Shown here in pieces: positions 9,171 through 18,064 of a DNA stretch of 64,000 nt. Made by a program: the position numbers and the translations under genes. The notes under the pieces are model-generated. The model worked only from the letters and a program-made list of their open reading frames with translations. It was not told the origin of the DNA and did not search any database. Location: positions 1 through 64,000 of the forward strand of contig JAFQRH010000018.1 in assembly GCA_017410165.1 (NCBI GenBank). The letters run 5' to 3'. This DNA comes from Alistipes sp. GTDB taxonomy: Bacteria; Bacteroidota; Bacteroidia; Bacteroidales; Rikenellaceae. Every line of letters starts with the position of its first letter. Position 1 is the first letter of the stretch.

Positions 9171-9701
9171 ATGCAACCCGTTTTCCTCTTTCCGACTGCT
9201 ATGGAGGCGGCGCCGTTGCGGGCGTTGCGCCCCGACCTCGATGTGCGCATTTGTGGCGTAGGTGTGGTCGAGACGGCTCGCTATGTGGCACGTATGCTCT
9301 GCGAGGAGTCTCCCGAGCAGGTGCTCTTGTGCGGCATTGCCGGCGCATACTCCGAGTGGGAGGTGGGCGCAGTGGTGCAGGTGACAACGGAGCGCGTGGC
9401 GGGTCTGCCTGCGCAGTATGCTGCCGAATATCAAGCGTCGCTACGCATTGATGGCGTGGCGGAGGCGGTGTCGAATACGGTGGCGAGCGTGGGTGCTGCG
9501 GCGGTTGGTGCGACGGTCGAGAATATGGAGGGTGCAGCGGTTTTCGCGCTCTGCGAGGAGTTCGGGGTCTGCTGTGCCGAGATTCGCGCCATATCCAACC
9601 GTGTGGGTGCGCCACGCGACGAGTGGCGTATCGACCTTGCGCTCGACAACCTCACCGAAACGATTTTAGCCATTTTAGATATTGAAACAGAAGAGATATA
9701 A
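9171..9701 (+). CDS. mqnB: Futalosine hydrolase
   Basis: Cleaves hypoxanthine from futalosine to give dehypoxanthinylfutalosine in the alternative menaquinone pathway. It is a nucleosidase of the MTA/SAH family: a glycine-rich CGIAGAYSEWEVGAVVQV segment, then ENMEGAA and RAISNRVG with the conserved Glu and Asp positions. At 176 residues it is shorter than I expect for the family (about 220); the middle of the protein seems reduced, but the reading frame is intact. The start at 9171 avoids an overlap with pepP. Its last base is shared with the mqnD start, so translation is probably coupled. Confidence 0.85.
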   Translation: MQPVFLFPTAMEAAPLRALRPDLDVRICGVGVVETARYVARMLCEESPEQVLLCGIAGAYSEWEVGAVVQVTTERVAGLPAQYAAEYQASLRIDGVAEAVSNTVASVGAAAVGATVENMEGAAVFALCEEFGVCCAEIRAISNRVGAPRDEWRIDLALDNLTETILAILDIETEEI

Positions 9702-10477
9702 TGAAATACACGCTTCATATATCACCCTGCCCGAACGATACATTTGCCTTCGATGCGCTCATAAATGGTCGCATCGTGCACGATTTTGACCTCGCGGTCG
9801 AGTACCACGATATCGAGGTGCTGAACAAGGGTGTGTTGCGAGGCGAGCCCGATATCTCGAAAATCAGTTACTCGGTCTATCCGCAGATTGCCGACCGATA
9901 CGTGCTGCTCGATAGCGGCTCGGCACTCGGTAGAGGTAACGGCCAACTGCTCGTGCGTCGCGCGGGGGAGCGTTCGCCGATTCGCCGTGTGGCTTCGCCA
10001 GGGTTAAACACAACGGCTAACGCGCTGCTTGTGAGGTATTTTCCGAACGTCGAGGCGGTCGAGCCGATGCTCTTTTCGGAGATTGCCGAGGCGGTCGAGC
10101 GTGGGGAGGTGGATGCCGGCGTGCTGATTCACGAGGGGCGGTTTGTCTATGAGCGTCGGCAGTTGGAGTTGGTTGCCGACTTGGGGCAGTTGTGGGAGCA
10201 GGAGACGGGTATGCCGTTGCCGCTCGGTGCGATTGTCGCAAAGCGCGAGTTGGGCAGCGGGCAGATTGCCGCCTTCGAGCAACTGTTGGCCGAGAGCGTG
10301 CGCTACGCAATGGCGCACCCTGCCGCATCGCGAGAGTTTGTCAAGGAGCACGCCCAAGAGTTGGAGGATGAGGTGATAGATAAGCATATCGCCCTGTTTG
10401 TGAACGACTTTACCATTTCGCTCGGCGACGAAGGGCGTCGCGCTGTGGAGCGTCTGACGTCGGTGCGCGTTTTGTAG
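9701..10477 (+). CDS. mqnD: 1,4-dihydroxy-6-naphthoate synthase
   Basis: Converts cyclic dehypoxanthinylfutalosine to 1,4-dihydroxy-6-naphthoate, a late step of the futalosine menaquinone pathway. At 258 residues it has a periplasmic-binding-protein-like fold. The family opening SPCPNDTFAF (about residues 8-17), the DISKISY segment and the GRGNGQLLVRR loop are clear. The ATG overlaps the mqnB TAA by one base. The cognate first gene, mqnA, lies at 33625-34392; mqnC and mqnE are not in the window. Confidence 0.93.
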   Translation: MKYTLHISPCPNDTFAFDALINGRIVHDFDLAVEYHDIEVLNKGVLRGEPDISKISYSVYPQIADRYVLLDSGSALGRGNGQLLVRRAGERSPIRRVASPGLNTTANALLVRYFPNVEAVEPMLFSEIAEAVERGEVDAGVLIHEGRFVYERRQLELVADLGQLWEQETGMPLPLGAIVAKRELGSGQIAAFEQLLAESVRYAMAHPAASREFVKEHAQELEDEVIDKHIALFVNDFTISLGDEGRRAVERLTSVRVL

Positions 10478-10496
10478 CGTAGGCGACGGGGGCAAA

Positions 10497-10620
10497 ATAA
10501 GGCGGCGTGGGCAAAAAAAAGGGGTGATGCAGAAATAAAGTGGCGATTTCAAAATAAGGCGAAGATTTCAAGCCCTCTGTTGGCGATATCGAAATAAGGT
10601 GGCGATACCGAAATAAAGTA
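10497..10620. repeat. Degenerate tandem repeat, about 19-bp period
   Basis: Units resembling GGCGATTTCAAAATAAGG occur six or seven times with drift between the mqnD stop and the terminator. No reading frame explains it. Confidence 0.5.
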
Positions 10621-10664
10621 TGCGGGTTACACTCGATAAAGAGCGCAACCCGCATATTTTTTTT
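10619..10664 (+). terminator. Terminator of the ispA-like to mqnD unit
   Basis: Arms ATGCGGGTT and AACCCGCAT, with further pairing of CTC and GAG around GATAAA, are followed by a run of eight or more T. It stands between the convergent mqnD and rpoD genes. Confidence 0.85.
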
Positions 10665-10684
10665 GTTTGCTGCTCGCCGGACGA

Positions 10685-11545
10685 TTATCCGAGATAGGAT
10701 TTGAGCAACTTGCTACGCGACGAGTGTCGCAGACGGCGAATTGCCTTCTCCTTAATCTGACGTACGCGCTCGCGCGTGAGGTCGAATTTCTCGCCAATCT
10801 CCTCCAAAGTCATCTCCGAGCAACCGATGCCGAAGAAGTACTTGATGATGTCACGCTCGCGCTCGGTGAGCGTTTCGAGTGCGCGATCCACCTCCGTAGC
10901 GAGCGACTCGTTGATGAGGCCACGGTCGGCGTTCGGCGAATCGGGATTGACCAATACGTCGAGCAGCGAGTTGTCCTCGCCATCGGCAAACGGAGCATCG
11001 ACCGAGATGTGGCGACCCGCAACGCGCATCGTGTCGGTCACCTTCTCCTTCGGCAACTCCAACTCGTTAGCCAACTCCTCGGGCGACGGGGCGCGTTCGT
11101 GCTCCTGCTCGAAGCGTGCGAGTGCCTTGTTTATCTTGTTGAGCGAACCCACCTGATTGAGTGGCAGACGCACGATACGCGACTGCTCGGCGAGTGCCTG
11201 CAAAATCGACTGACGAATCCACCACACGGCGTACGAAATGAACTTAAAGCCGCGTGTCTCGTCGAACTTCTCTGCCGCCTTAATCAGACCGAGGTTGCCT
11301 TCATTGATAAGGTCGGGCAAACTCAAACCCTGATTCTGGTACTGCTTGGCAACCGAAACGACGAAACGGAGATTGGCTTTGGTGAGTTTCTCCAATGCCT
11401 CCTGATCGCCTTTTCGGATTCGTTGGGCGAGTTCAACCTCCTCCTCAACGGTAATCAAATCCTCTTTACCAATCTCCTGCAAGTACTTGTCCAACGACGC
11501 GCTCTCGCGGTTGGTGATGGATTTTGTAATCTTTAATTGACGCAT
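10685..11545 (-). CDS. rpoD: RNA polymerase primary sigma factor
   Basis: The housekeeping sigma factor. At 286 residues it has the compact Bacteroidetes form that lacks most of region 1.1 and the non-conserved insert. Region 1.2 ([16 protein letters not shown]), region 2 ([18 protein letters not shown], then [15 protein letters not shown]), region 3, and the region 4 helix-turn-helix ([24 protein letters not shown]) are all in order. It recognises the -33 TTTG / -7 TAnnTTTG promoters seen across the window. The transcript leader is unusually purine-rich (see 11578-11640). Confidence 0.97.
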   Translation of the reverse strand: MRQLKITKSITNRESASLDKYLQEIGKEDLITVEEEVELAQRIRKGDQEALEKLTKANLRFVVSVAKQYQNQGLSLPDLINEGNLGLIKAAEKFDETRGFKFISYAVWWIRQSILQALAEQSRIVRLPLNQVGSLNKINKALARFEQEHERAPSPEELANELELPKEKVTDTMRVAGRHISVDAPFADGEDNSLLDVLVNPDSPNADRGLINESLATEVDRALETLTERERDIIKYFFGIGCSEMTLEEIGEKFDLTRERVRQIKEKAIRRLRHSSRSKLLKSYLG

Positions 11546-11577
11546 TTTTCCTCTTTTTGTATCTTTTTCACTAACAA

Positions 11578-11640
11578 TTTTCCTCTCTCTTCCTCTTCTT
11601 CCTCTCTTCCTCTCTCCTTCTCCTCTTCTCTTCTCCCCCC
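11578..11640. repeat. Polypyrimidine/polypurine tract in the rpoD leader
   Basis: More than 60 bp of almost pure C/T on the plus strand, so G/A in the rpoD transcript, based on TTCCTCTC-like units and ending in a run of C. It lies about 33 bp upstream of the rpoD ATG. Confidence 0.75.
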
Positions 11641-11668
11641 CCCGCGTTGGTCTGCTTTGGACATAAAA

Positions 11669-11762
11669 CAGCCGTCAGCGAACTAGCGAAAGCATAACTT
11701 ACAACTTCACAGAAAAACCAACTTCACTCTTGAATTGCTCCCGATAGGTCCGCTGACGGCTG
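11669..11762. repeat. 94-bp element with 15-bp terminal inverted repeats
   Basis: Ends CAGCCGTCAGCGAAC (11669-11683) and GTCCGCTGACGGCTG (11748-11762) match in inverted orientation at 14 of 15 positions, with about 64 bp between. There is no coding sequence and no clear target duplication. It could be a MITE or a structured transcript between the htrA and rpoD units. The remaining bases to 11814 hold nothing recognisable. Confidence 0.55.
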
Positions 11763-11814
11763 ATGACGCACTACCCTTCGTTGGGTGGGTGTTTGTATGC
11801 CGCACCCCCGGTTG

Positions 11815-13305
11815 TTACTCGATGATGACGTAACTTGCTGCGCGACCGTCCGGATAGACACCGTCAATCGAACGAATCTTGTCACTCATCGCATTCAGGT
11901 CGGCAACCGAACGCACCTGCTTGTCGTTGATGTGGGTGATGATGAAACCCTCTCTGACTCTCGCCTTCGCAAGCAAACCGCCGGCATTCACTGCCACTAC
12001 CTGTACACCGCCACGAATATCGAGCTTCTTGGCCGCCTTCGCCTCGACCTCGACAAAACGAGCACCGAGAACTTCGACCACATCGACCGCATCGCGTGTG
12101 AGCAATTCTGCTTTTCCGGCTTTATTACGCAAAGTGACGTCAAAATGTTTCACATTTTCGCCTCTTTTTATTGATAATTTTATTTTGTCGTTCGGACGAT
12201 GCTTGCCAATCTGCTCGCGGAGCGTCGTCTCGGACTCGATGCGCACGCCGTCAATCTCTGTGATGACATCGCCCTTGCGCAGACCCGCCTCCGATGCGGC
12301 TCCACCCTCGACAACCGATGCCACATATACGCCGCCAACCTCGCTGATGCCGGCATCCTTGCCCATCTTGTCGATGAAATCCTGGTCGATGTAGGTGTAG
12401 GTGATGCCGAGCAGTGCGCGCTGTACCAAGCCGTACTCCTTCAAGTCGATAACCACCTTGCGCACGATGCTCTCCGGCACGGCGAACGAGTAGCCGATGT
12501 AGCTGCCCGTCGAGGATTTGATGACGGTGTTGATGCCGACCAACTCACCTCGCGTATTGACCAACGCACCACCCGAATTGCCCGGATTTACCGCAGCGTC
12601 GGTCTGAATGAACGCCTCGATGCGGAACTCGCTCGGGATGACATCCAGCGCACGTGCCTTGGCGGATACGATGCCCGCCGTGATGGTCGATTGCAGGTCG
12701 AATGGCGAGCCGATAGCCAACACCCACTCGCCCAGACGCAACGCATCCGAACTGCCGAACTGTAGAGTCGGAAGTGCCTCGGCATCAATCTTAATGAGTG
12801 CGACATCCGTAGCCGGGTCGCGGCCGATGATGCGGGCGTCGAATTTGCGGCCATCGTTGAGTTTCACGCGCAACTTGGTGGCGTGCTCGACAACGTGGTT
12901 GTTGGTGACGATGTAGCCATCCTCCGAGATGATTACACCCGAGCCGCCCGAACGCTGCTCGCGCTTCTGTGGCGCACCCTGCTGGGGTCCCTGCGGAAAA
13001 CCGAAGAACTCGAAGAAGGGGTTGAAGTGTGCGCCCGACGGTATCTCAACCTCGGATATTGCCTCGATGTTTACTACGGCACGCACGGCATTCTCTGCGG
13101 CGTAGGTCAGGTCGGGATATTGCTCCGGTGTGTATGCCGCAAAGTGCGTGGTGGCGGTCGATAGTTGCGACTGTCCGAAATCGCGCTCGGCGAGTTGCTG
13201 CTCGTAGCGAGCAAACTGCTCGGTGGTGATGTAGGTGGCGGCTGCGGCTCCGACGAGTGCGGATGCTGCGCAGATGGCCGTGAAAATGATAATTCCTCGT
13301 TTCAT
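11815..13305 (-). CDS. HtrA/DegP-type periplasmic serine protease
   Basis: Envelope quality-control protease that degrades misfolded periplasmic and outer-membrane proteins. The protein is 496 residues. An N-terminal hydrophobic segment (about 5-25) is a signal peptide or anchor. The trypsin-like domain carries His137 (TNNHVVE), Asp167 (TDVALI) and Ser244 (PGNSGGAL). Two PDZ domains follow, roughly 290-385 and 410-490. A low-complexity loop rich in Phe, Gln and Pro precedes the protease core, as in DegP LA loops. It is monocistronic as far as can be seen. A sigma-E-type control site could not be identified. Confidence 0.95.
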   Translation of the reverse strand: MKRGIIIFTAICAASALVGAAAATYITTEQFARYEQQLAERDFGQSQLSTATTHFAAYTPEQYPDLTYAAENAVRAVVNIEAISEVEIPSGAHFNPFFEFFGFPQGPQQGAPQKREQRSGGSGVIISEDGYIVTNNHVVEHATKLRVKLNDGRKFDARIIGRDPATDVALIKIDAEALPTLQFGSSDALRLGEWVLAIGSPFDLQSTITAGIVSAKARALDVIPSEFRIEAFIQTDAAVNPGNSGGALVNTRGELVGINTVIKSSTGSYIGYSFAVPESIVRKVVIDLKEYGLVQRALLGITYTYIDQDFIDKMGKDAGISEVGGVYVASVVEGGAASEAGLRKGDVITEIDGVRIESETTLREQIGKHRPNDKIKLSIKRGENVKHFDVTLRNKAGKAELLTRDAVDVVEVLGARFVEVEAKAAKKLDIRGGVQVVAVNAGGLLAKARVREGFIITHINDKQVRSVADLNAMSDKIRSIDGVYPDGRAASYVIIE

Positions 13306-13498
13306 AAGTATCGTGTTTTTACGTTTTTTTCGCGTTTTTTTGCGTTTTGCAATTCAAACGAACGGGTGTGGCGGTTTATTGTAAGGGGTGCGCTAAAATT
13401 GTTCGATAAAGGGTAAAGTTTTTCGCTCGGGTGTCGCGCAAGAGTGGTGTGTGGGCGTAAAGCACTATGGCTCGGACGAAAAATATCGGGGCGAAAAC

Positions 13499-13529
13499 TT
13501 GATAAACCGATAAAAAAATCATATTTTTG
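13499..13529 (+). promoter_or_regulatory. Promoter of the mtlD-antiporter unit
   Basis: TTG (13499-13501) and TATTTTTG (13522-13529) are separated by 20 bp, a good Bacteroidetes promoter. The predicted leader is about 80 nt. The rest of the 13306-13615 gap shows no other feature apart from A/T-rich sequence next to htrA. Confidence 0.7.
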
Positions 13530-13615
13530 TAAGTTGATGTCGTGCTGTGCCACAATTTTGGTGCAAAACGTACGACGCGCAAGGCGAAAAAACCAACAAA
13601 AAAAATATAAAAGAG

Positions 13616-14773
13616 ATGAAACGAGCAATTCAATTCGGTGCCGGCAATATCGGCCGCGGTTTTATCGGTGCTGTACTCGAAGCAGCGGGCTATCACGTCG
13701 TATTTGCCGACGTAAATGCAGCCGTTATCGACAAAATCAACGAGGATCACGCCTATACGGTGCACGTTATGGACGTCGAGTGCGTTGAGCAGAAAGTTAC
13801 AAACATTTCGGGTGTCAATTCGACGACCGACGCCGTTATCGACGAGGTTGTGAAGGCGGAGATTATCACCACAGCCGTTGGCGTTGTGATTTTGCCACGC
13901 ATTGCACCGGCAATCGCCAAGGGTATCATCGCCCGCAAAGAGGCAGGCATCGAGCAGCCGCTCAACATCATCGCCTGCGAGAATGCCGTACGCGCATCGT
14001 CGCAACTCAAAGAGCACGTCCTCTCGCATCTGTCGGACGAGGAGCGCGAGTACTGCAACCGCTGGGTAGGTTTTCCGGATTGTTCGGTCGATCGTATCGT
14101 GCCACCGGTGCGCAGCGAGAACCCGATTGACGTGGTTGTCGAGGCGTTCTACGAGTGGAATGTCGAGCAGGCATCGTTCGTGGGCGAAGTGCCACAGATT
14201 GCGGGTATGAACCTCGCCGACAACCTTATCGCATATATCGAGCGCAAACTCTTCACGCTCAACACCGGCCACGCCATCACGGCATACCTCGGCTGTATGA
14301 AGGGTTTGAAGACCATCGACGAGTCGATTGCCGATCCGCAGATTTACGCCATCGTAAAGGCGGCTATGCAGGAGAGTGGTTTGGGTTTAGTTGCAAAGCA
14401 CGGCTTCGATAAGGAGGCACACTTCAAGTATATCGAGAAGATTATCGGTCGTTTCAAGAATCCGTATTTGAAGGACGACGTTACGCGCGTGGGCCGCGAG
14501 CCGTTGCGCAAGTTGTCGGCTTCCGACCGTCTGATTAACCCGACGCTCACGGCACAGAAGGCAGGTGTCGAGACTCCGAACCTGTTGCTCGGTATCGGTG
14601 CGGCTCTGCACTACAACAACGCCGAGGATGCACAGAGCGTGCAGATGCAGCAACTCATCGCCGAGCGCGGTTTGCGTGCCGCATTGGCAGAGATTGCATC
14701 GCTTGCCGAGGATGCTCCGCTCTTGGATGCAGCCGTCGAGGCGTATGCAGCCGTCGAGCAGAAACTGAAATAA
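13616..14773 (+). CDS. mtlD: Mannitol-1-phosphate 5-dehydrogenase
   Basis: Oxidises D-mannitol 1-phosphate to fructose 6-phosphate with NAD. The 385-residue length is normal for the family. The N-terminal nucleotide-binding motif FGAGNIGRGFIG (about residues 7-18), the ACENAVRASSQLK segment and the AGMNLADNLIAYIERKLFTLNTGHA region that holds the catalytic Lys are all typical. The start at 13616 gives the canonical MKRAIQFGAGNIGRG; upstream codons have no family match. A sugar-phosphate antiporter follows 25 bp downstream rather than a mannitol PTS. Specificity for mannitol over related polyol phosphates is inferred from family resemblance. Confidence 0.9.
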   Translation: MKRAIQFGAGNIGRGFIGAVLEAAGYHVVFADVNAAVIDKINEDHAYTVHVMDVECVEQKVTNISGVNSTTDAVIDEVVKAEIITTAVGVVILPRIAPAIAKGIIARKEAGIEQPLNIIACENAVRASSQLKEHVLSHLSDEEREYCNRWVGFPDCSVDRIVPPVRSENPIDVVVEAFYEWNVEQASFVGEVPQIAGMNLADNLIAYIERKLFTLNTGHAITAYLGCMKGLKTIDESIADPQIYAIVKAAMQESGLGLVAKHGFDKEAHFKYIEKIIGRFKNPYLKDDVTRVGREPLRKLSASDRLINPTLTAQKAGVETPNLLLGIGAALHYNNAEDAQSVQMQQLIAERGLRAALAEIASLAEDAPLLDAAVEAYAAVEQKLK

Positions 14774-14798
14774 GAACAAACCAAAATAACTAACCAAA

Positions 14799-16241
14799 AT
14801 GACAGCTGAACAGCAAAAAAAGTTTAACTATTGGCAGTGGCGTACCATCATCGGTACGATCATCGGCTACGTATTTTTCTACTTGATTCGCAAGAACTTC
14901 TCCTTTGCGATGCCGGGTCTGACCGCAGAGTACGGTATCTCGAAGACGAGCTTGGGTGCGATTCTTTCGATTGCCGGCATCGTTTACGGTGTCTCGAAAC
15001 TCGTGAACGGTATGCTCGCCGACCGCGTTAATGCGCGTTGGCATATGGTGTCGGGTTTGGCAATCTGTACGCTTACATCCATCTTCTTCGGCTTTGGTGC
15101 CGAGATTGCGGAGCACGTGACGGGCGAGAGTTACGGTGCTGACTTTACGCGCGTTCTCATCATCATCTTCTCCGTGCTGTGGATTATCAACAACATCTTC
15201 CAGGGTTGCGGATTCCCTCCTTGCAACCGTCTGCTTACACGTTGGGTTCCTTCGTCGGAGTTGGCAACGAAGATGTCGTTGTGGAACACATCGCACTCGA
15301 TTGGTGCCGGCCTTGCAGGTCTGCTCTGCGGTGTGCTTATTATGGGTACGATGGGTGTCGATATGTCGGGCAATCCGGAGTGGATGGCTCGCATCGCCGA
15401 GAACCTCGGTAAGGATGTCAGCGATCCGGCAGTTGCTACCGCAGCACACAACGTGGGCGCGTGGAAGTGGGCGTTCCTCATTCCGGCTGCAATCGGCGTA
15501 TTCGGCGTATTCTTCCAGACTTGGATTCTGCGCGACACTCCGAAGAGTGTTGGTCTGCCGGAGCTCGGTACCGATGCAAAGCCGGGCGAGCCGCAGCACG
15601 AGGAGACACAGGCCGAGATTAGCGCATTTATTCGCAAGCACGTTTGGCAGAATCCGGTTATCTGGGCGTTGGCATTGGCCGACTTCTTCGTGTATGTCAT
15701 CCGTTTCGCGGTACTCGACTGGGGTCCTACATTCCTGCGCGAGCATTGCGGTATGACGCCGGAGTTGGCCGGTATGACGGTCATTATCTTCGAGGGATTC
15801 GGTGTTGTCGGTATGTTGGTTGCCGGCTGGGTTACCGATAAGGTATTTGCCGGTCGCGGTACTCGTACCTGTCTGTTCTGTATGCTCGGCGCACTCTTGG
15901 CAGTCCTCGGCTTTATCGGCTTGCAGAAGGCGGGCGCAAGCGCACTTGTACTGTTGCTCGTGTTGGCTCTCGCAGGTGCGTGCATCTATGGCCCACAGGC
16001 ACTTATCGGTGTTATCGCATCGAACCACGCAACACGTAAGGCGGCTTCGACTGCAAACGGCGTAATCGGCTTCGTAAGCTATATTTCGGTTTCGATTTCC
16101 GGTCTCGGTTTCGGTATGATTGCCGACTCGAAGTGGGGTTGGGACGGCGTATTCGTAGCGATGGTTATTATGGCCATTATCGGTATGCTTATTTTCGTTC
16201 CGATGTGGAAGATGAAGCGTGATGCTTATGGCGAAGAGTAA
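14799..16241 (+). CDS. Organophosphate:phosphate antiporter (UhpT/GlpT family MFS)
   Basis: A 480-residue inner-membrane transporter with about 12 membrane helices. The family start RTIIGYVFFYLIRKNFS-like region, the GVSKLVNGMLADR loop and the FQGCGFPPCNRLLTRW segment are characteristic of glycerol-3-phosphate and hexose-phosphate antiporters. These exchange an external sugar phosphate for internal phosphate. It lies 25 bp after mtlD with no terminator between, so the pair probably imports a polyol or hexose phosphate and oxidises it. The exact substrate is unknown. A cytoplasmic loop rich in acidic residues lies near 258-275. Confidence 0.88.
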   Translation: MTAEQQKKFNYWQWRTIIGTIIGYVFFYLIRKNFSFAMPGLTAEYGISKTSLGAILSIAGIVYGVSKLVNGMLADRVNARWHMVSGLAICTLTSIFFGFGAEIAEHVTGESYGADFTRVLIIIFSVLWIINNIFQGCGFPPCNRLLTRWVPSSELATKMSLWNTSHSIGAGLAGLLCGVLIMGTMGVDMSGNPEWMARIAENLGKDVSDPAVATAAHNVGAWKWAFLIPAAIGVFGVFFQTWILRDTPKSVGLPELGTDAKPGEPQHEETQAEISAFIRKHVWQNPVIWALALADFFVYVIRFAVLDWGPTFLREHCGMTPELAGMTVIIFEGFGVVGMLVAGWVTDKVFAGRGTRTCLFCMLGALLAVLGFIGLQKAGASALVLLLVLALAGACIYGPQALIGVIASNHATRKAASTANGVIGFVSYISVSISGLGFGMIADSKWGWDGVFVAMVIMAIIGMLIFVPMWKMKRDAYGEE

Positions 16242-16366
16242 AAATTGATTTTATGCGGTGTTTACTTCCGCTAGCGTAATATGCCGTCAATGGGCAGTAC
16301 GCACAGTACAGCCCATCGCCGTCAATTCCGCCGAGCGTTGTAAACCCCTGCCTAAAATGCAATTTT
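16242..16366. repeat. Repeat family B, solitary copy
   Basis: About 125 bp directly after the antiporter stop codon. The ends AAATTGATTTTATGCGGTG and CCTGCCTAAAATGCAATTTT are an imperfect inverted repeat, and an inner GTACGCACAGTAC is also palindromic. Three tandem relatives lie at 60075-60451. Confidence 0.7.
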
Positions 16367-16399
16367 CGGGAAGTGGTATTGTCCCTCCCTCATAACAAA

Positions 16400-16432
16400 G
16401 GGCGTGTCTAAAAAGTTTTTTTAGACACGCCC
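16400..16432. terminator. Terminator-like hairpin (family C)
   Basis: GGGCGTGTCTAAAAA pairs with TTTTTAGACACGCCC around a three-base loop. Related hairpins occur at 29265-29297 and 34666-34698. It probably ends the mtlD-antiporter transcript. Confidence 0.7.
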
Positions 16433-16660
16433 ATTCTTATTATTTCATATTTACATATCCCCTAAATCCCCTTTTGAAAAAAGGGGACTTTGTCGCTTCG
16501 CTCCGGGTGGGTGTTGCAATGTTGTCGGTACTCCTAATTTCCTATAAAATAAGGTCAAGTAAAGTCGGGTAAGGTCACGCGCCTTCGGCTGCTTTAAGGT
16601 CAAGTAAGGTCCCCTCTCTAAACTCCCTAAAAACCCTACCCCCCCATCCGCAAAAAAAGA
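16433..16660. other. Intergenic, low-complexity, no gene supported
   Basis: Contains a small CCCCTTTT/AAAAGGGG hairpin near 16470, three dispersed copies of AAGGTCAAGTAA-like sequence between about 16550 and 16605, and CTCCCTAAA-type short repeats that recur near 60550. No reading frame is convincing. Confidence 0.5.
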
Positions 16661-16687
16661 CCCGACCTCCCGTAATGGGAAGTCGGG
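16652..16687 (-). terminator. Terminator of the alpha-glucan operon
   Basis: CCCGACCTCCC and GGGAAGTCGGG pair around GTAAT. On the minus strand the hairpin is followed by seven T. It lies about 140 bp past the GH57 stop codon. Confidence 0.85.
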
Positions 16688-16826
16688 CGGGAGTCGTCAA
16701 ATTGTTAGGAGCGTAGGAGGTTTTGGTTTTTCCGGCTTTCGCCTTCCGCACAACGGTTTCTCGCCATTGGCACGTCAGGTTTGCAAACCTTATCGTCCCC
16801 CCCGGCTCTGTACAATGCTCCGTAGG

Positions 16827-18041
16827 TTATTTTTTGCAGCGTTTTGCCTGCTTCTTTGCGGCGAGTGCCTTCTCAACCTCAATCTGGAAGTCGGAGAGCA
16901 CGTTCATATAGTTGATGAACGCCTCGTACGACGAGCCGTAAGGGTTGAAGTAGGAGTGAACGTCGCCATCCGAGAGCCACTTCGTTGCCATATAGTAGAA
17001 GTGGTCGGATGTCTGCATAAAGTTCCAGACGTAGTTGAAGTCGTCGCTTTTGAGCGATTTAACCTTCTCCTTCAACTCGTAGATTTTGCCAAACGCCTCG
17101 TTTTGCAAGTCGTTGCCGAGCCAAGCGGTCACGTCGCGCTCCTCGTCAGCCCACGACATAACGTGAGGGCAGTGGATAACGGCTACCGGCTGGTGAGCAG
17201 CGGTTGCCTCCGAAACGGTTGCGAACGAGAGGTCGCCACGGTCGAGGATTGCCTTTGGCAGTGCCTTCACGAAGTCGAAGATGCCGGTCGATGCCTTCTG
17301 GTGTTCGCCGAAGGTCTCGTAGTCCATAAAGAGGTTCACAACCTCGCCATCCTGCTCGCTGAGCCACGAAGCGTACTTGTCTGCCGTGAGTGGATACTCA
17401 TCCCAGCCCTGATTCGAGAAGCGGAATGCGATATCGTCCGAGAGTTTGTAGTTGCGCAGCAACAGGCGCAACGACTGGTCGCCGGCGCTTGCATATACGA
17501 AGTCTGGCGACTTCCAGCCCAGCACGTGCTTTGCGCCCTCGGCGAGCATCGTCTTGAAGCCCATATCGCCGACCATCATACCGATTTCGTCCGAGTAGAT
17601 AAGCTCCGTATTGCGGAATGCCTTTGGTTTTACGCCGAACTCCTTTTTGAGCATTGCCGAGTGTGCCTTCACCTGCTCGACGAAGTCCTCCTTGCTCGAA
17701 AGTGCTGCGAGCGAGTGCGAATAGGTCTCGCCAAGCATCTCGACGCAACCCGTCTTAACCAACTCGCGGAACGAGTCGAGAACCTCCGGAGCGTAGAGCT
17801 TGAACTGCTCGACAACCGTACCCGTGAGCGAGAACGATACGCGGAACGCACCGCCATTCTCCTTGATGAGTTTCAGCAGCAACGCGTTCATCGGAAGGTA
17901 GCACTCGCGTGCAATCTTCTGCATAATGGCGCGATTGGTCAAATCGTCGAGATAGTTGTGATCTTTGCCGATGTTGAAGAAACGATAGGTCTTCAAACGC
18001 CACGGCTGATGTACCTGAAAATACAGACAAATTGTTTTCAT
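16827..18041 (-). CDS. GH57 family alpha-amylase/glucanotransferase
   Basis: A cytoplasmic enzyme acting on alpha-1,4 glucan. At 404 residues it has the GH57 motifs: VHQPWR (10-14), GETYSHSLAAL, the nucleophile Glu146 in FRNTELIYSD, and the acid/base Asp240 in FMDYETFGEH. There is no signal peptide, which fits intracellular glycogen or maltodextrin handling rather than starch foraging. It is last in a minus-strand operon with the synthase-phosphorylase fusion, debranching enzyme and glycosyltransferase, 23 bp after the previous stop. Whether it hydrolyses or transfers cannot be told from sequence. Confidence 0.9.
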   Translation of the reverse strand: MKTICLYFQVHQPWRLKTYRFFNIGKDHNYLDDLTNRAIMQKIARECYLPMNALLLKLIKENGGAFRVSFSLTGTVVEQFKLYAPEVLDSFRELVKTGCVEMLGETYSHSLAALSSKEDFVEQVKAHSAMLKKEFGVKPKAFRNTELIYSDEIGMMVGDMGFKTMLAEGAKHVLGWKSPDFVYASAGDQSLRLLLRNYKLSDDIAFRFSNQGWDEYPLTADKYASWLSEQDGEVVNLFMDYETFGEHQKASTGIFDFVKALPKAILDRGDLSFATVSEATAAHQPVAVIHCPHVMSWADEERDVTAWLGNDLQNEAFGKIYELKEKVKSLKSDDFNYVWNFMQTSDHFYYMATKWLSDGDVHSYFNPYGSSYEAFINYMNVLSDFQIEVEKALAAKKQAKRCKK

Positions 18042-18064
18042 ATATTTCGTTTTTATTATTTATC

